Notes: generated by a model from the sequence alone, not told the origin. 64,000 bases of DNA from Mycoplasmopsis gallinarum DSM 19816 (GCF_000621085.1 NZ_JHZE01000005.1:1-64000); one strand, 5' to 3'; counted from the stretch's first letter, positions 1 through 14,225 are shown. Translations and numbers: made by a program.

Positions 1-69
1 TTTTGAAATTGAGAAAACAAGTTAATGGAAAAGAAAAACTTCAAATTTTTACAAAAATTATTTAAATAA
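1..69 (+). other. possible 3' end of an upstream gene
   Basis: The left edge is open in more than one plus-strand frame. Frame 1, with TGA read as Trp, ends at TAA 67-69, and frame 3 ends at TAA 63-65. Either could be the tail of a gene lying mostly outside the window, and neither fragment is long enough to recognise. A bidirectional hairpin at 134-176 would serve as terminator for it as well as for pgk. Confidence 0.2.
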
Positions 70-133
70 ATGAAAATAGCTACTTTTCAGAATTTGATTT
101 AACTTTAATAAATTAACATAATTAAAAAAATGT

Positions 134-176
134 AAAAAATCCAAAATTGCTAATAAAACAATTTTGGATTTTTATT
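134..176 (-). terminator. pgk terminator (bidirectional)
   Basis: A 13-bp perfect stem (AAATCCAAAATTG with its complement) has T-rich runs on both strands, and its end overlaps the pgk stop codon. It can stop pgk transcription on the minus strand and any plus-strand transcript entering from the left. Confidence 0.75.
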
Positions 177-1362
177 ATTTTTTATCTTGAATTGCAACAA
201 TTGCAGGTAATTCTGCTCCTTTTAGAAATTCTAATGTAGCACCACCACCTGTTGAAATGTGGCTAAATTCATTTTCCATCCCGGCATTGATTATGGCTGC
301 AGCACTATCACCGCCCCCAATTACTGAATAAACATTTGGAATAGAACTAATAGCTTTTGCAATATCTAAAGTTCCTTGTTTATAATGGTTAAATTCTACC
401 ACTCCTAATGGACCATTTCATACAATAGTTTTAGCTTTAGCTAAAGCATTTGTAAATTTAGTAACTGTTTTAGGTCCAATATCAAGTCCTTCGTATTCAT
501 CAGAAATTTCAACTTCTTGAATTACTGGGATATCATTTGAAAATCTTGTAGCAGTCTTAAAGTCAATTGGCAATCAAATTTTATCTTGATATTTATCATA
601 GAATTCTTTTGCATATTCTAATTGATCAGCTTCAAAAATAGATTTTCCAATATTTTTACCTTTAGCTTTCAAGAATGTATAAGCCATTCCGCCACCAATA
701 AACATTCTATCTACTTCATGAATTAATTTTTCTAACATTAAAATTTTGTCACTGATTTTATTACCACCAACAATAGCGTAGAAAGGTTTTTGTGGTTCGT
801 TAACTAATTTATTTAACGCATTTAATTCATTTGCAACTAAATAACCAATTGCACTCTCTTCAATGTTTTGACTAATTCCTACATTTGAAGCATGTGCACG
901 ATGAGCAGTTCCAAAAGCATCATTAATAAAGACTTCACCTAAAGAAGCTCAATATTTACCTAAATTAGGATTGTTTTTACTTTCAGCTTTATTATTTAAA
1001 TCTTCATAACGAGTATTTTGAACTAAAATTACATCGCCATCTTGCATTAAAGCAACAGCTTTTTCTAATTCATGACCTCTTGTTTGATTAACAAAAGTTA
1101 CACTTTTATTTAATAATCTTGACAATTCAATTGCAACAGGTAATAAAGTTTTAGAAGCTAAATCCTCTTCATTTTTCACTCTACCTAAATGTGAAAATAA
1201 AATTAATTTTCCACCTTCATTAATTACCTTTTTAATTGAAGCTAAAGAAGCAACAATTCTCTTGTTAGAAGTAATAATGCCATTTTTCATTGGAACATTA
1301 AAATCAACTCTCATTAAAACTCTTTTGCCTTTTAAAGACAAATCATCAATATGTTTTTTCAT
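175..1362 (-). CDS. pgk: phosphoglycerate kinase
   Basis: Cytosolic glycolytic enzyme making ATP and 3-phosphoglycerate from 1,3-bisphosphoglycerate and ADP. The 395-residue protein has the usual family length. The N-terminus carries the RVDFNVP substrate-binding motif near residues 18-24 and FSHLGR near 57-62. The C-terminal half carries WNGPLGV and the GGGDSAAA nucleotide-binding loop. TGA codons at several sites must be read as Trp to keep the frame. It is the last gene of a ligA-tpiA-pgk minus-strand run, 68 nt after tpiA, and ends in a strong hairpin. Start is ATG at 1362. Confidence 0.97.
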
Positions 1363-1430
1363 AATACCTCTTGTATCAATATAATTAGTATATTTATTTT
1401 ATAAATCTTTTATCAAAAACTAAACTTTTT

Positions 1431-2186
1431 TTATTTTTCTTCAACATTAGTTAAAAGAAGTTGGATGAAACTTTCTGCATTTAATGAAGCTTTTCCAACT
1501 AAAAAACCATCGATATTATCTTGTTTAGCTAATTCAATAATATTATCTGGTTTTACACTTCCACCATATAAAACTTTAGTTTTATATTCAGTAAAATTTT
1601 TAATATATCCACAAACTGTGTTAGCTCATTGCGGACTTGCAGTTTGTCCAGTTCCAATTGCTCAAATTGGTTCATAAGAAATAATTACTTTACTAAAGTC
1701 AATTCCATCTAAAGCTTCTTGCAATGAAACTTTAACAATTTCATCAGTTAAACCCACATTATAATCAGCTAAATTTTCACCAATACAAATAATAGGAGTT
1801 AAATTAGCTTTTAAAACAGCTTTAATTTTTTTATTGACTTCTTGATATGTTTCGTGATGATACATTCTTTGTTCAGAATGCCCTAAAATTACAAAAGAAA
1901 CATTCAAATCTTGTAACATTTGTGGAGAAATATCACCAGTATAAGCTCCTTCTTCGATTTGAGTTAAATTTTGCGCTGCAAATTTTAAAACGCACTTTGG
2001 ATTTTGAAAACGACTAATAGCTAGATTGCAGAGCGCAGGTGCAATTGCAAAAGTATGTTGATTTAAGACACTCTGATATTTACTATATTTATTTGAGTAT
2101 AAATCAAAAAACTCATCCAAAAAACTTTGACTTTCTTTAAAAGTTTTATAACATTTTCAATTCCCAACAATTAAAAGTTGCTTCAT
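1431..2186 (-). CDS. tpiA: triosephosphate isomerase
   Basis: Interconverts dihydroxyacetone phosphate and glyceraldehyde 3-phosphate in the cytosol. The protein is 251 residues, normal for the family. It begins [11 protein letters not shown], whose Asn and Lys are substrate-binding residues. It has the catalytic His in LGHSEQR, the catalytic Glu in SYEPIWAIGTG (the Trp is a TGA codon) and the phosphate-binding loop YGGSV. It lies 9 nt after the ligA stop and 68 nt before pgk, so two neighbouring glycolytic genes are probably co-transcribed with DNA ligase. Confidence 0.96.
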
Positions 2187-2195
2187 ATTTCCTCA

Positions 2196-4187
2196 CTAGT
2201 TAACTAATTCTAATAATTCAATTTCATTAATTATTTTAACATTTAATTTTTTTGCTTTATCCAATTTAGAACCTGCGTCAATGCCGGCTAATAAATAATC
2301 AGTTTTCTTTGAAATAGAACTTGATACATTTCCGCCATGAAGTTCGATTAAATTACTAAAATATTCACGATTTTGACTAAGTTTGCCGGTAATTACAAAA
2401 GTTAAATTATTTAATTTATCGCTTATAAAATTATTCTTTGACTTTTGTGTATAAGCAAAATTTTGGTCTAAATATGACATTAAATTTTGATTTTGTTCAC
2501 TATTAATAAAATTATGTAAATTTTGAACAATAATAGGCCCAATATTATCTAAGTTGCTTATTTTTTCTAAATTAGATTCCATTTGTAATTCTGCAAAAGA
2601 ATTACAAATTTTACCAATTAGTTCTGCTGCTCTTTCTCCTAAATTTTTAATTCCTAAAGCAAATAAAACTTTATCAAAAGAAGAGTTTTTTGCCTTTTCA
2701 ATTGCATCAAGCAAATTTTGCACTTTTTGTTCAGCATAACGTGGCAGAGCTAACAAAGTTTCCTTATGTTTATATAGTTCAAAAATATCTTCTATTTTAT
2801 GAACTAAATCAGCTTTAAACAAATCTTTAACAGTGTTGATTCCAAGCCCCACGATATTTAAAGATTTACGCATGGAAAAATGAACAATACTATTAATAAT
2901 TACTTCAGGACAATTAGTTAAATTTGAACAATATTGATCAACTAAATCTCCATATTGAATTAAAGGACTATGGCAGGACGGACAGAAAAGAGATTTTGGA
3001 TATACTCCAGTACTATGCTTTGCATAATTATCTAAAACTTTAGGAATAATTTCTCCTGCTTTGATAATCACAACTTCATCACCTAAATTTAGATTCAATT
3101 TTTGAATAAAATCATAATTGTGTAAAGTTGCATTTTTAACAATAGTTTGATTTAATTCAACTGGTTCTAAATTAGCAATATAAGTAATTTTTCCAGTGCG
3201 ACCAACTGTAGTTTGAATATTTAAAACTTTAGTGATACTTTGTTCCACATCATACTTAAATGCAATAGCAGCCCGAGGAAATTTTGCGGTTGTACCTAAG
3301 TCTTTTCAGTATGTCAAATCATTTAATTTAATTACTAAACCATCAATGTCGTAATCAAAACTATTTTTAATTTCTGCAAAATTTTCAATTATTTCAGCTA
3401 AATCGTCAACTTCTGCAATTTTATGATATTCAGTGACTGGAAAATTTAATTTTTTTAAATAATTTAAAACTTCACTTTGAGTTTTCAAATTGTATTTTTC
3501 AAAATTCACAATTTCATATAAAAAAGCACTTAAATTTCTGGCTTTGACAATCGAAGAGTCTAATTGGCGTAAAGTTCCACTTGCAGCATTTCTTGGATTT
3601 GCAAATTCTTTCAGATTGTGCAATTTATTAAATTCATTAATTTTTTTAAACATTGATTTGGATAAATAAACTTCACCTCGAATTTCAATGTTTTCTTTTA
3701 AATCAATAACTTGTGGGATACTATTAATCATTAAAACATTATGACTAACGTCCTCGCCTTCTATACCATCTCCTCTTGTGATTGCACGCTTTAAATAACC
3801 ATTTTCGTAATGCAAACTAATTGATAAACCATCAATTTTAGGTTCTATACTAAAGTTTATGTCTTCAAAAGGCACAAATTTTTTAATGTTGTTTACAAAT
3901 TTAATAATTTCATCATAGTTATAAGCTTTGGCTAAAGAAAGCATTGGTTTTTGATGAATAACCTTAGTAAATCTTTTATCATTAAAAATACCAACCTGTT
4001 GAGTAGGGCTATCAGAGCGTATTAAATGTGGGAATTGAGCTTCCAATTTTTCTAATTCAAGCAGTTTTTTATCGTATTCTAAATCACTAACACTAGGACT
4101 GTTTAAAACAAAATATTCCAAATTTCATTGATTAAGCAAATTAACTAAATTATTAATTTTTTGCTGAATTTCTTTTTCATCAATCAT
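2196..4187 (-). CDS. ligA: NAD-dependent DNA ligase LigA
   Basis: Seals nicks in duplex DNA during replication and repair, using NAD+. The 663-residue protein has the standard LigA order: N-terminal Ia domain, adenylation domain with active-site lysine in EPKIDGLS, OB fold, a four-Cys zinc finger (C-x2-C, then two further Cys), helix-hairpin-helix repeats (ALGIKNLGERAAELI) and a C-terminal BRCT domain containing the FVITGKL motif. One TGA is read as Trp at about residue 22 and another at about 294. The ATG at 4187 follows an AGGAG ribosome site. It is the first gene of the ligA-tpiA-pgk run. Confidence 0.96.
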
Positions 4188-4816
4188 ATTTTGACTCCTA
4201 ATAATGTTTTAATTTTACTTTAAAAGTTAAAAAAAATAATAAAGCTGCAGTCTTTATTATTTTCTATTATTCAAATTTAATTTTGATTGCTATTTTCAGA
4301 AAGGAAGGTAAGTTATATGATAGCAACAAAAATATCATTATTAAAATTACAAACAAATAAACCCTAATAAATCCGATATGTATTTAATATTATTATAGAA
4401 AGGAGACTATATGTTAAAAACTTATGAATTAGAAATAAGATCAAAGGGGTAAACAAATTGATTTTGTTAGATGAGGAGGTACATCTAATAATAAGAGTTA
4501 AGAAAACATTTAATAAATCTAATTTGATATTAACAATAATCTAGTTAGAGAAAAGGATAACAAAAAAATTAAACAATTTAAAACTATAACACAATATTAA
4601 AAAAGGTAGGTTGGAATAAAAAAGAATAAGAGTATAAATTTAAAAATATAAAGAGTTTAAAAAATATAAAATCTAGATAATTAAAAACAATTTAATTAGA
4701 AAAATCTGCTTTGGATTTTTCACGTTTAATTTAAAATTAAACGGCAAGCATATTTTTAATTAAATATACTTGCAATAAAAGTATATAAAAAAATAAAAAA
4801 TTATTTCATAAACCCC
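4188..4816. other. gene-poor stretch with decayed short ORFs and hairpins
   Basis: About 630 bp without an intact gene. Two strong ribosome sites (GGAAGG near 4305, AAAGGAGA near 4400) precede ATG codons whose frames stop after 16 and 13 residues. A further frame reads QIDFVRWGGTSNNKS after the second, suggesting a gene broken by frameshifts. At 4723-4743 lies a perfect palindrome with 10-nt arms (CGTTTAATTT), followed at 4744-4773 by a second imperfect inverted repeat with GCAAG/CTTGC ends. I could not recognise the ancestral gene. Confidence 0.4.
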
Positions 4817-4859
4817 TAAAAATAAAAATATGTGGAATTTTATTTCCACATATTTTTTC
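4817..4859 (-). terminator. ackA terminator
   Basis: An 11-bp stem AATATGTGGAA with its complement at 4827-4854 is followed on the minus strand by a T-rich run, directly after the ackA stop codon. Confidence 0.8.
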
Positions 4860-6044
4860 TTATTTTTGCATCATTTCTTTTACATATTTAGCAATGACAA
4901 TTTCTTCATTAGTCCTAATTTTATAAATAGGAAATTCTGAATCCGGAGTTGAAATTAACTCATAATCGTCATAACTTTGTAAATTTTTAGTCTCATCCAA
5001 AGCCACATTATAAGCGGTTAAACCTTTAATCACACTTTGACGAATAATGTCATCATTTTCACCAATTCCAGCTGTGAAAACTAAAGCATCAATTTTTGGC
5101 CCCACTTTGTTTAAATATGCCACTAAGTAATCAATTACTTTAGCTACAAATAAATCAATGGCTAATTTTGCTTTTGGATTAGTATCATAAACTGCATGTA
5201 AATCACGAATATCATTTGATAAACCTGATACACCTAAAAGACCTGATTTTTTAACCATCATATCGAAAACTTCTTGAATATCTTGTTTTTCAATTCTGAC
5301 TAAATAATCAGTTATACCAGGATCAATTGCACCAGTTCTTGTGCCCATCATTAAACCATCAAATGAGCTGAAACCAACAGTAACATCAAATGATTTGCTA
5401 TCTTTAATTGCACAAATTGATGAACCAGAACCTAAGTGAGCTACAACAATATTGTTTTTGTCTTTTTTCAATATTTCTTTGATTTTATCATTGATATAAT
5501 CATGGCTTAATCCATGGTAACCGAATTTCTTGATGTGAAATTTTTCGGCCCACTCTTGGTTAATACCAAAAGTTGAATTAATGGCTGGAATTGTTGTATG
5601 GAAAGCAGTATCTTGCGCAATAATTTTTTTAACTTTTGGTAAATATTTTTCAAAAGCTTCTACAGCAGCTAAAGTAGCTGGTGCATGCAAAGGAATAAAT
5701 TTTGCAGCTTCTTCAATACCTTCTTTTACTTTTTCATCATAAAAGACAGGAGATAAGAAATTATGTCCAGCTAAAGGGGTACGAAAACCAATTGCATAAA
5801 TTTGGTCTAAATCGTGCAGAATATCATATTTAGCTCACAATTTAATTAAATTTTCAACAGCTACACTATGGTTTGGCAAATTGATTTCATCAATAAACTT
5901 TTCACCATTATATTTAGTGATTATTCTACCGTCTAAATTAATTCTTTCGCATAATCCAGAAGCGGTTAAAGTTAAATTATCTTCGTTATAAAAAGCTCAT
6001 TTTAATGAACTACTTCCAGCGTTAATTACTAAAATTTTTTTCAT
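4860..6044 (-). CDS. ackA: acetate kinase
   Basis: Converts acetyl phosphate and ADP to acetate and ATP, the energy-yielding end of pyruvate catabolism in mollicutes. The 394-residue length fits the family. The N-terminus contains ILVINAGSSSLKW; the centre has the HLGSGSSICAI phosphate-binding segment, the catalytic region with ATRTGAIDPG-like MGTRTGAIDPG, and the C-terminus has FTAGIGEND. It lies 17 nt downstream of pta, so the two steps of the Pta-AckA pathway form an operon. Internal TGA codons encode Trp. A strong hairpin follows the stop. Confidence 0.96.
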
Positions 6045-6061
6045 TTTTATCCTACTATTTT

Positions 6062-7039
6062 TTATTTTAAAAATTCATATGCTTTTAAAATTGTAATTGA
6101 AGTTACATCAATAACATCCTGTACTTTAGCACCACGACTAAAGTCATTAATTGCACCATTTACTCCTTGCATAATTGCACCAACTGCACCATATCCACCT
6201 AATCTTTGGGCAATTTTGCAACCAATATTACAGCTTTCGAGATTTGGGAAAACATAAACTCCAAGCTCTTTTTGCACAGCTTGTGGGAATTTATGTTTTC
6301 TAACATTTAAATCATAAGCAGAGTCAAATTGCATTTCTCCATGGACGATATTTAAACCTTTTTCAGTTGCCAATTTTACAGCTTCTCTAACTAAATCAGG
6401 ATTTTCTCCTTGGCCTGAATTATTAGTTGAATATGTTAAAAATCCAGCTAAGTCATTCATATTCATAGTTTTGGCAAAATCAATTGCATTAGCAGCAATA
6501 TCAACTAATTGTTCAGCATTTGGTTTTTGCACTGTTGATGGATCTGTAAAAATTAATTTTTCATCATCTTTATGCATTACTATGATTGATGAAATTGTTT
6601 TAATTCCTGGCTTAGCTCCAATGCATTTAAAAGCAGCTCTTAAAATATCAGCAGTTGAATAAATTAATCCTCCCACAGCAGCATCAATATCTTTGGTTCT
6701 AATCATCATTGCCCCAAAATATGGTCTGGTGTGTAAATTATTTAAACAAGTTGCTAAATCTTCTTTACCTTTTCTAATTTCTACTAATTTAGCAGCATAT
6801 TCATTAATTTTAGCTTCTTGTTCAGTCATAATGATATTTTCTAAACCATCATTTACTACTTGTGAAGCGTTTTCTAAAAGCATAATAGGTTTAGCTAAAT
6901 TATTATTTTTTAAATATAAAGCAGCTTCTCTTGCTCTTGTATCTTCGCCATCAATGAATAAAACAGATAAAACCTGTTCTCTCGCTTTTTCTTTAAGCAT
7001 TGTGTTTATGTGTTCACTAAATTTTGAAAGTTTTGACAT
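6062..7039 (-). CDS. pta: phosphate acetyltransferase
   Basis: Converts acetyl-CoA and phosphate to acetyl phosphate and CoA, feeding the adjacent acetate kinase. At 325 residues it is the short, single-domain form common in Firmicutes and mollicutes, lacking the N-terminal regulatory domains of the enterobacterial enzyme. Typical segments include the LVEIRKGK-TRPYFGAMM core, VGGLIYSTADILRAAFKCIGAKPG, and the C-terminal FPNLESCNIGCKIAQRLGGYGAVGAIMQG. Start ATG 7039 has an AAAGGAG site upstream. First gene of the pta-ackA operon, divergent from trpS. Confidence 0.96.
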   Translation of the reverse strand: MSKLSKFSEHINTMLKEKAREQVLSVLFIDGEDTRAREAALYLKNNNLAKPIMLLENASQVVNDGLENIIMTEQEAKINEYAAKLVEIRKGKEDLATCLNNLHTRPYFGAMMIRTKDIDAAVGGLIYSTADILRAAFKCIGAKPGIKTISSIIVMHKDDEKLIFTDPSTVQKPNAEQLVDIAANAIDFAKTMNMNDLAGFLTYSTNNSGQGENPDLVREAVKLATEKGLNIVHGEMQFDSAYDLNVRKHKFPQAVQKELGVYVFPNLESCNIGCKIAQRLGGYGAVGAIMQGVNGAINDFSRGAKVQDVIDVTSITILKAYEFLK

Positions 7040-7250
7040 ATATTAATCTCCTTTTATATAGTCTAATTTTATTAAAAAAAATCATATTTCTAATAAAGTG
7101 TAAACAAAAACTATACATTTAGAGCTTATACAAATAAAAAAAGTGGAAAAAATAAAAAAAATAGGCAAAAAATGCAAAAAAAATTTTTTTTAATTTTGAT
7201 GTATTAAAATAAATAATAAATATATTAGAAAATAAAAATAAAGAGGTTTT

Positions 7251-8246
7251 ATGAAGCAACGTTTAATTAGTGGGATTAAACCAACAGGCGATTTAACTTT
7301 GGGAAATTATATCGGTGCATTAAAAAATTTTGTTAAATTACAAGAAAAATACGAAGGTTATTATTTTGTAGCTGATTTACATGCTTTAACAACTGGAAAA
7401 GTTGATCCAAATGAGCTATATAAAGCTAGAAATGAAATTGTGGCGATGTATTTAGCTTGCGGTTTAGATCCCGAAAAATCAACTATTTTCTTTCAATCTG
7501 ATTTAGCAGAACATTCAATAGCACAATGATTAATGACATCCGAAGTTTCAATAGGCGAATTAAATAGAATGACCCAGTTTAAAGACAAAAGCCAAAAAGC
7601 CATTAAACAAGATAATGGAACTGAAAAAATTCCGGTTGGACTTTTAATGTATCCAGTATTAATGGCGGCTGATATTTTAATTTATAACGCTGATGTAGTG
7701 CCGATTGGAGAAGATCAAACACAGCATCTGGAATTAACTAGAACAATTGGCGAAAGACTAAATGCTCATTATCAAATGAATTTTAAAATTCCAAAAGGTA
7801 TCGTGCCTCCAGTTGGAGCTAGAATTAAATCTTTAACTGATCCAACTGCAAAAATGTCAAAAAGTGACAAAAGTTCTAAAGCCACTATTTATTTACATGA
7901 CGATCCAGAAGTTGCATATAAAAAAATTATGAAAGCAGTTACTGATTCAGAAAATAAAGTTTATATTTCAAACGATAAGCCAGGGGTTTTAAATTTATTA
8001 CACATTTATGCATCATTAGCAGAAATCTCTTTAGAAGAAGCAGAAACCAAATTTTCAAATAGCAATTATGCAGAATTTAAACAAGCTGTTGCTGAAATTG
8101 TTAAGAATGAATTAAACAAAATTCAGAAAAATTATGAAGAAGCAAAATTATTGGTAGACAAGGTAACAAAAAAAGGAGCTGAAAAAGCTCATTCAATTTG
8201 TGCTCCAATAGTTCAAAAATTAAAAAAACATATGGGGTTTAATTAG
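7251..8246 (+). CDS. trpS: tryptophanyl-tRNA synthetase
   Basis: Charges tRNA-Trp; here it must serve both UGG and UGA decoding, since UGA is Trp in this genome. The 331-residue protein is a class I synthetase with the HIGH-equivalent TLGN at residues 16-19 and an AKMSKSDKSS signature. A TGA Trp codon lies in the HSIAQW segment. An AGAGG site precedes ATG 7251. The 211-bp divergent intergenic region with pta shows no T-box-like leader. thrS follows after 8 nt, so the two are likely co-transcribed. Confidence 0.96.
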
Positions 8247-8254
8247 GAGAAAAA

Positions 8255-10003
8255 ATGAAAATACAAGCAGATAAAAAATTAAACCATACTACAAGTCATT
8301 TATTAGGAGCTGCTGTTGAAAAATTATATCCAAACGTAAAATTAGGTTTTGGTCCAGCAACAGACGAAGGTTTTTATTATGATTTTGACTTTGAACAACC
8401 ATTAAGTGTGGAAGAGTTGCCAAAGATTGAAAAATTAATGAAAAAACTTGCTGCAAGAAATTTAGTGACTATTCAAATTGATGAATCTGAATATGATTTT
8501 ACAAATAAACCGTATAAAAAAGAGTTATATGATGAATTAAAAGCCCAAGGTAAAACTATTACTTTTTATGCTTTACAAGATCCATTAAATAAAGAAATTG
8601 TTTTTAAGGACTTATGTGCGGGTAATCATATTGAAAGTACTAAGCAAATTAAAAATTTTAAATTATTAAATATTGCAGGTGCATATTGAAGAGGAAATAG
8701 TGATAATGTTCAATTAACCAGAATTTATGGAACAAGTTGAGACACTAAAGAAGAGCTTGAATTATATTTAAACTTGTTAAAAGAAAGAAAAGAAAGAGAT
8801 CACCGTAAAATAGGCAAAGAAATGAAAATCTTTGCATTTGACTATTTATCAGGTCAAGGGTTACCAATTTGATTAGAAAATGGAATGTATATTCATAATG
8901 AAATTAGAAATTTAGTTTTAAAAATGGATCGTAAATACGGATTTACAGAAGTTTTAACCCCTCATTTTGGAAATGAAGAATTATATAAAATTAGTGGCCA
9001 TTTAGATCATTATAGAGATGTTATGTTTAGTCCATTAGTAGTGGAGAAAGAAAGATTAATTCCACGTCCAATGACTTGTCCTCATCATATTTTATGTTAC
9101 AAAATGGAGAAGAGATCATATAGAGACTTGCCAATCCGTTATTCAGAACAAAGCCAATTATATAGATATGAAAAATCAGGTGCTTTAACTGGACTTGAAA
9201 GAGTTAGAGGAATGCTCTTAACTGAAGGACATTTATTTGTTAGACAAGATCAAATTGAAGATGAAATTAGAAAAATGTTTGAATTAATTCAAAAAACTTT
9301 GGAAATTTTCAAAATTGATATTAGTTATATTTCACTATCTTTAAGAGATAAAAATGATAAAGAAAAATACTATGATGATGATGAAATGTGAAATTCATCA
9401 GAAGCAATGTTAAGAAAAGCGTTAGACGATATGAATGTAAAATATGAGGCGATTGAAGGTGAAGCTGCTTTCTATGGTCCCAAAATTGACATTCAAATAG
9501 ATACTGCTTTAGGACATGAATTGACAGTTTCAACTATTCAATTAGACTTTTTACAACCTAAAAACTTTGATATTAATTATGTAGATAAAGATGGATCTTT
9601 AGCAAGACCTGTAATGATTCACCGTGGTTTAATTGGAACATATGAAAGATTTGTTGCAATTTTATTAGAGCAAACAAAAGGTAATTTACCATTTTGATTG
9701 GCTCCTAAACAAATTACTGTAATTCCAGTTAACAATGAAGAAAATCAAGTTTACGCAAAAGAAGTGCATGATTATTTATTTGATCTTGGATTTAGAAGCG
9801 AATTGGATAATCGTGATGAAAGATTAAATAAAAAAATTCGTGATGCTCAAACATCTAAATCAAAATTCCAAATAATTCTTGGTGAAAAAGAAATGAAAGA
9901 TAAGACTATTACTTATCGTGAATATGGTAAAACAGAAAGCACCACTTTACCATTGAAAGATTTTGCTTTAATGTTATTAGAACTTAAAAATAAATATGAA
10001 TAA
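8255..10003 (+). CDS. thrS: threonyl-tRNA synthetase
   Basis: Charges tRNA-Thr. The 582-residue protein lacks the N-terminal TGS domain of longer homologues and begins directly at the N2 editing domain. The editing-site residues look intact: [10 protein letters not shown] gives the H-x3-H pair and DLCAGNH gives the C-x3-H. The class II catalytic core has the zinc ligands in MTCPHH and motif 3 in [10 protein letters not shown], followed by a C-terminal anticodon-binding domain. TGA encodes Trp at several positions. Its stop overlaps the next start by 8 nt. Confidence 0.95.
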
Positions 10004-10412
10004 GAAAAAATATTCAACAAATTATCGACCATTATATACTTTTTTATTCATAGCATTTGCTTTGATTATCCCCCTATTTATCATCTACATTTTAGGGACA
10101 AAAGATATGGGCAATCAATTAATTAAACCTGAATGATTAACAATTATTTATGCTGCAATAATTACAGTTATTGCCTTCGTTATTAATTGATTATTAATAA
10201 AGTATGACAAAATCAAATTACAAAGTTTAAATTTTTCAATTCCAATTGCAATTTTGTTTATTTCAATAATTGCTTTGTCTTACATTCCAGATTTAGCGCT
10301 ATATATAAAAATTATTATTGTTTTAATAATTGTAATTGCCACAACTTTATTTTTCAATTTTTTAATTGGAAGATGAATTGAAAAACATAAAGTTAATAAA
10401 AAACAAAATTAA
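9996..10412 (+). CDS. small integral membrane protein of unknown function
   Basis: A 138-residue protein with a basic N-terminus and four predicted hydrophobic segments, at roughly residues 14-33, 47-65, 80-97 and 103-123, ending in a Lys-rich tail. Two or more Trp residues are TGA-encoded. It overlaps the end of thrS by 8 nt (ATGAATAA) and ends 11 nt before upp, which supports it as a real gene in the same transcript. I do not recognise the family. The topology would put both termini in the cytoplasm. Confidence 0.75.
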
Positions 10413-10423
10413 AGAAGGTTATT

Positions 10424-11050
10424 ATGTTGCATCTTTTAAATCATCCTCTAATTGAAATTAAATTAACTCATATGAGAAACAAAAACACTCCTCATCATGA
10501 ATTTAGAAAAAATTTAAATGAAATTGCTTCACTAATGACATATGAAATTTTGCGCAATTATGAAACTAAAGTTTTAAAAGTAACAACACCTTTAAACATT
10601 GAATTTATTGGTAAAACTTTTAATCAAGATATTGTTTTTGTTCCAATTTTAAGAGCAGGACTAGGAATGATAGATGGATTATTAAATTTAATACCTGAAG
10701 CTAAAGTAGGGCATATTGGTTTATATAGGGATGAAGAAAATAATGAAATAAAAAGTTATTTTTACAAAATTCCTAAAGTAACAAAAGAAAGTTCAATCTT
10801 TGTTGTTGATCCAATGTTAGCAACAGGAAGTAGTGCAATTAAAGCTATAGAGCAACTATATGAAAATGGTTTTACTAATATTCAATTAATTTGTTTAATT
10901 GGCACTAATTATGGTATAGAACAAATAGAAAAAACCTTTGGGAAAGACTTTAAAATATATTTAGCTGCTTTAGATGAAAAATTAAACGAAAAAAATTACA
11001 TAGAACCAGGTTTAGGGGATGCAGGTGATAGAATTTTCGGGACAAAATAA
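10424..11050 (+). CDS. upp: uracil phosphoribosyltransferase
   Basis: Salvage enzyme converting uracil and PRPP to UMP, an important route in an organism without de novo pyrimidine synthesis. The 208-residue length is standard. The PRPP-binding loop DPMLATGSSAIKA is at about residues 127-139, VPILRAGLGM lies upstream and the uracil-binding YIEPGLGDAGDR segment is at the C-terminus. A GAAGG ribosome site precedes ATG 10424. The downstream membrane gene begins inside its 3' end. Confidence 0.97.
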   Translation: MLHLLNHPLIEIKLTHMRNKNTPHHEFRKNLNEIASLMTYEILRNYETKVLKVTTPLNIEFIGKTFNQDIVFVPILRAGLGMIDGLLNLIPEAKVGHIGLYRDEENNEIKSYFYKIPKVTKESSIFVVDPMLATGSSAIKAIEQLYENGFTNIQLICLIGTNYGIEQIEKTFGKDFKIYLAALDEKLNEKNYIEPGLGDAGDRIFGTK

Positions 11051-11777
11051 AAGAAATAATATTTATTATTCTAAAAGAACAATTATTAAAATAATTCAAA
11101 GTGCTTTATTACTTGCAATTGCATTAATTTTAAATTGAATTAGTTCTAATTATTTTCACTTACCTTTTTTAAATTTTCTAAAATTTGATTTTAGTTTAAT
11201 TTCCTTAGTAATGATTGCTTTATATATTAATAAAAAATTTGTTTTAATAGTTGCATTTATTTTTGTTTTAATTGCTCCGAGTTTTAGCACTAAGGGATAT
11301 GAAATAAGTAATTTTTTTGGTTATTTGGTTTTAATAACATTGCAATTGATCTTTACTTTTGTATTTAGTTCAATTTATTCGCCATATCAAAAAAATAAAA
11401 TTAAATTTTATTTAAAAGCTAATTTATTGAAATACCAAGTTAGCACTTTAAATTGCACCAAAAAACCAAAAACTAACCGACTTTTAATTAGCAAATTATT
11501 TATTACAGTAGTTTTAAGTTCTTTAATTATTACTATTTTGAATGTTTTAATTACAACACCAGTTTATTTCTGATTGTATAAAATTAGTCCAGATTCAAGT
11601 TTTATTACTTTAGCTCAAAATTGAAAAAACTATCAAGCCATTTTTCTGAATATCCCAAATTATTACTTAGCTACAATTCTAATTTATTTTATTTTTAACC
11701 TACTTAATTTAAGTTTGAACTCAATTCTAATTTACATTTTAATAACAATAAATACGAAAAACAAATTTATCAGATAA
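11019..11777 (+). CDS. ECF-type transporter substrate-binding (S) component, putative
   Basis: A 252-residue polytopic membrane protein with about six hydrophobic segments. The N-terminal part contains LKFDFSLISLVMIALYINKK, resembling the aspartate-containing segment after TM1 in riboflavin-family ECF S-components. Such proteins pair with a shared ECF energizing module to import vitamins, but the substrate cannot be told here. The start ATG 11019 follows AGGGG and overlaps upp by 32 nt; later ATGs would cut off the first membrane segment. It ends 8 nt before leuS. The ECF assignment is inferred from topology and weak motif likeness. Confidence 0.6.
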
Positions 11778-11785
11778 GGAATAAT

Positions 11786-14131
<2,346 letters not shown>

Positions 14132-14140
14132 GGGCCAATG

Positions 14141-14177
14141 TATTTTAAGTGTGAAAAAGCACTTAAAATATTTTTTT
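14141..14177 (+). terminator. leuS operon terminator
   Basis: An 11-bp perfect stem TATTTTAAGTG / CACTTAAAATA with an 8-nt loop is followed by seven T residues, 10 nt after the leuS stop. Confidence 0.9.
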
Positions 14178-14225
14178 ATCTATTTTTTTAAAAAAATTAA
14201 AAAAAGAAAATTTAATTATAGAATA

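Noticed and set aside
6693-7046. A 117-codon plus-strand frame
   Set aside because: Exactly antisense to pta; no ribosome site or recognisable motif.
7040-7250. Possible T-box leader before trpS
   Set aside because: No T-box consensus or terminator/antiterminator pair is visible, and mollicute synthetase genes usually lack one.
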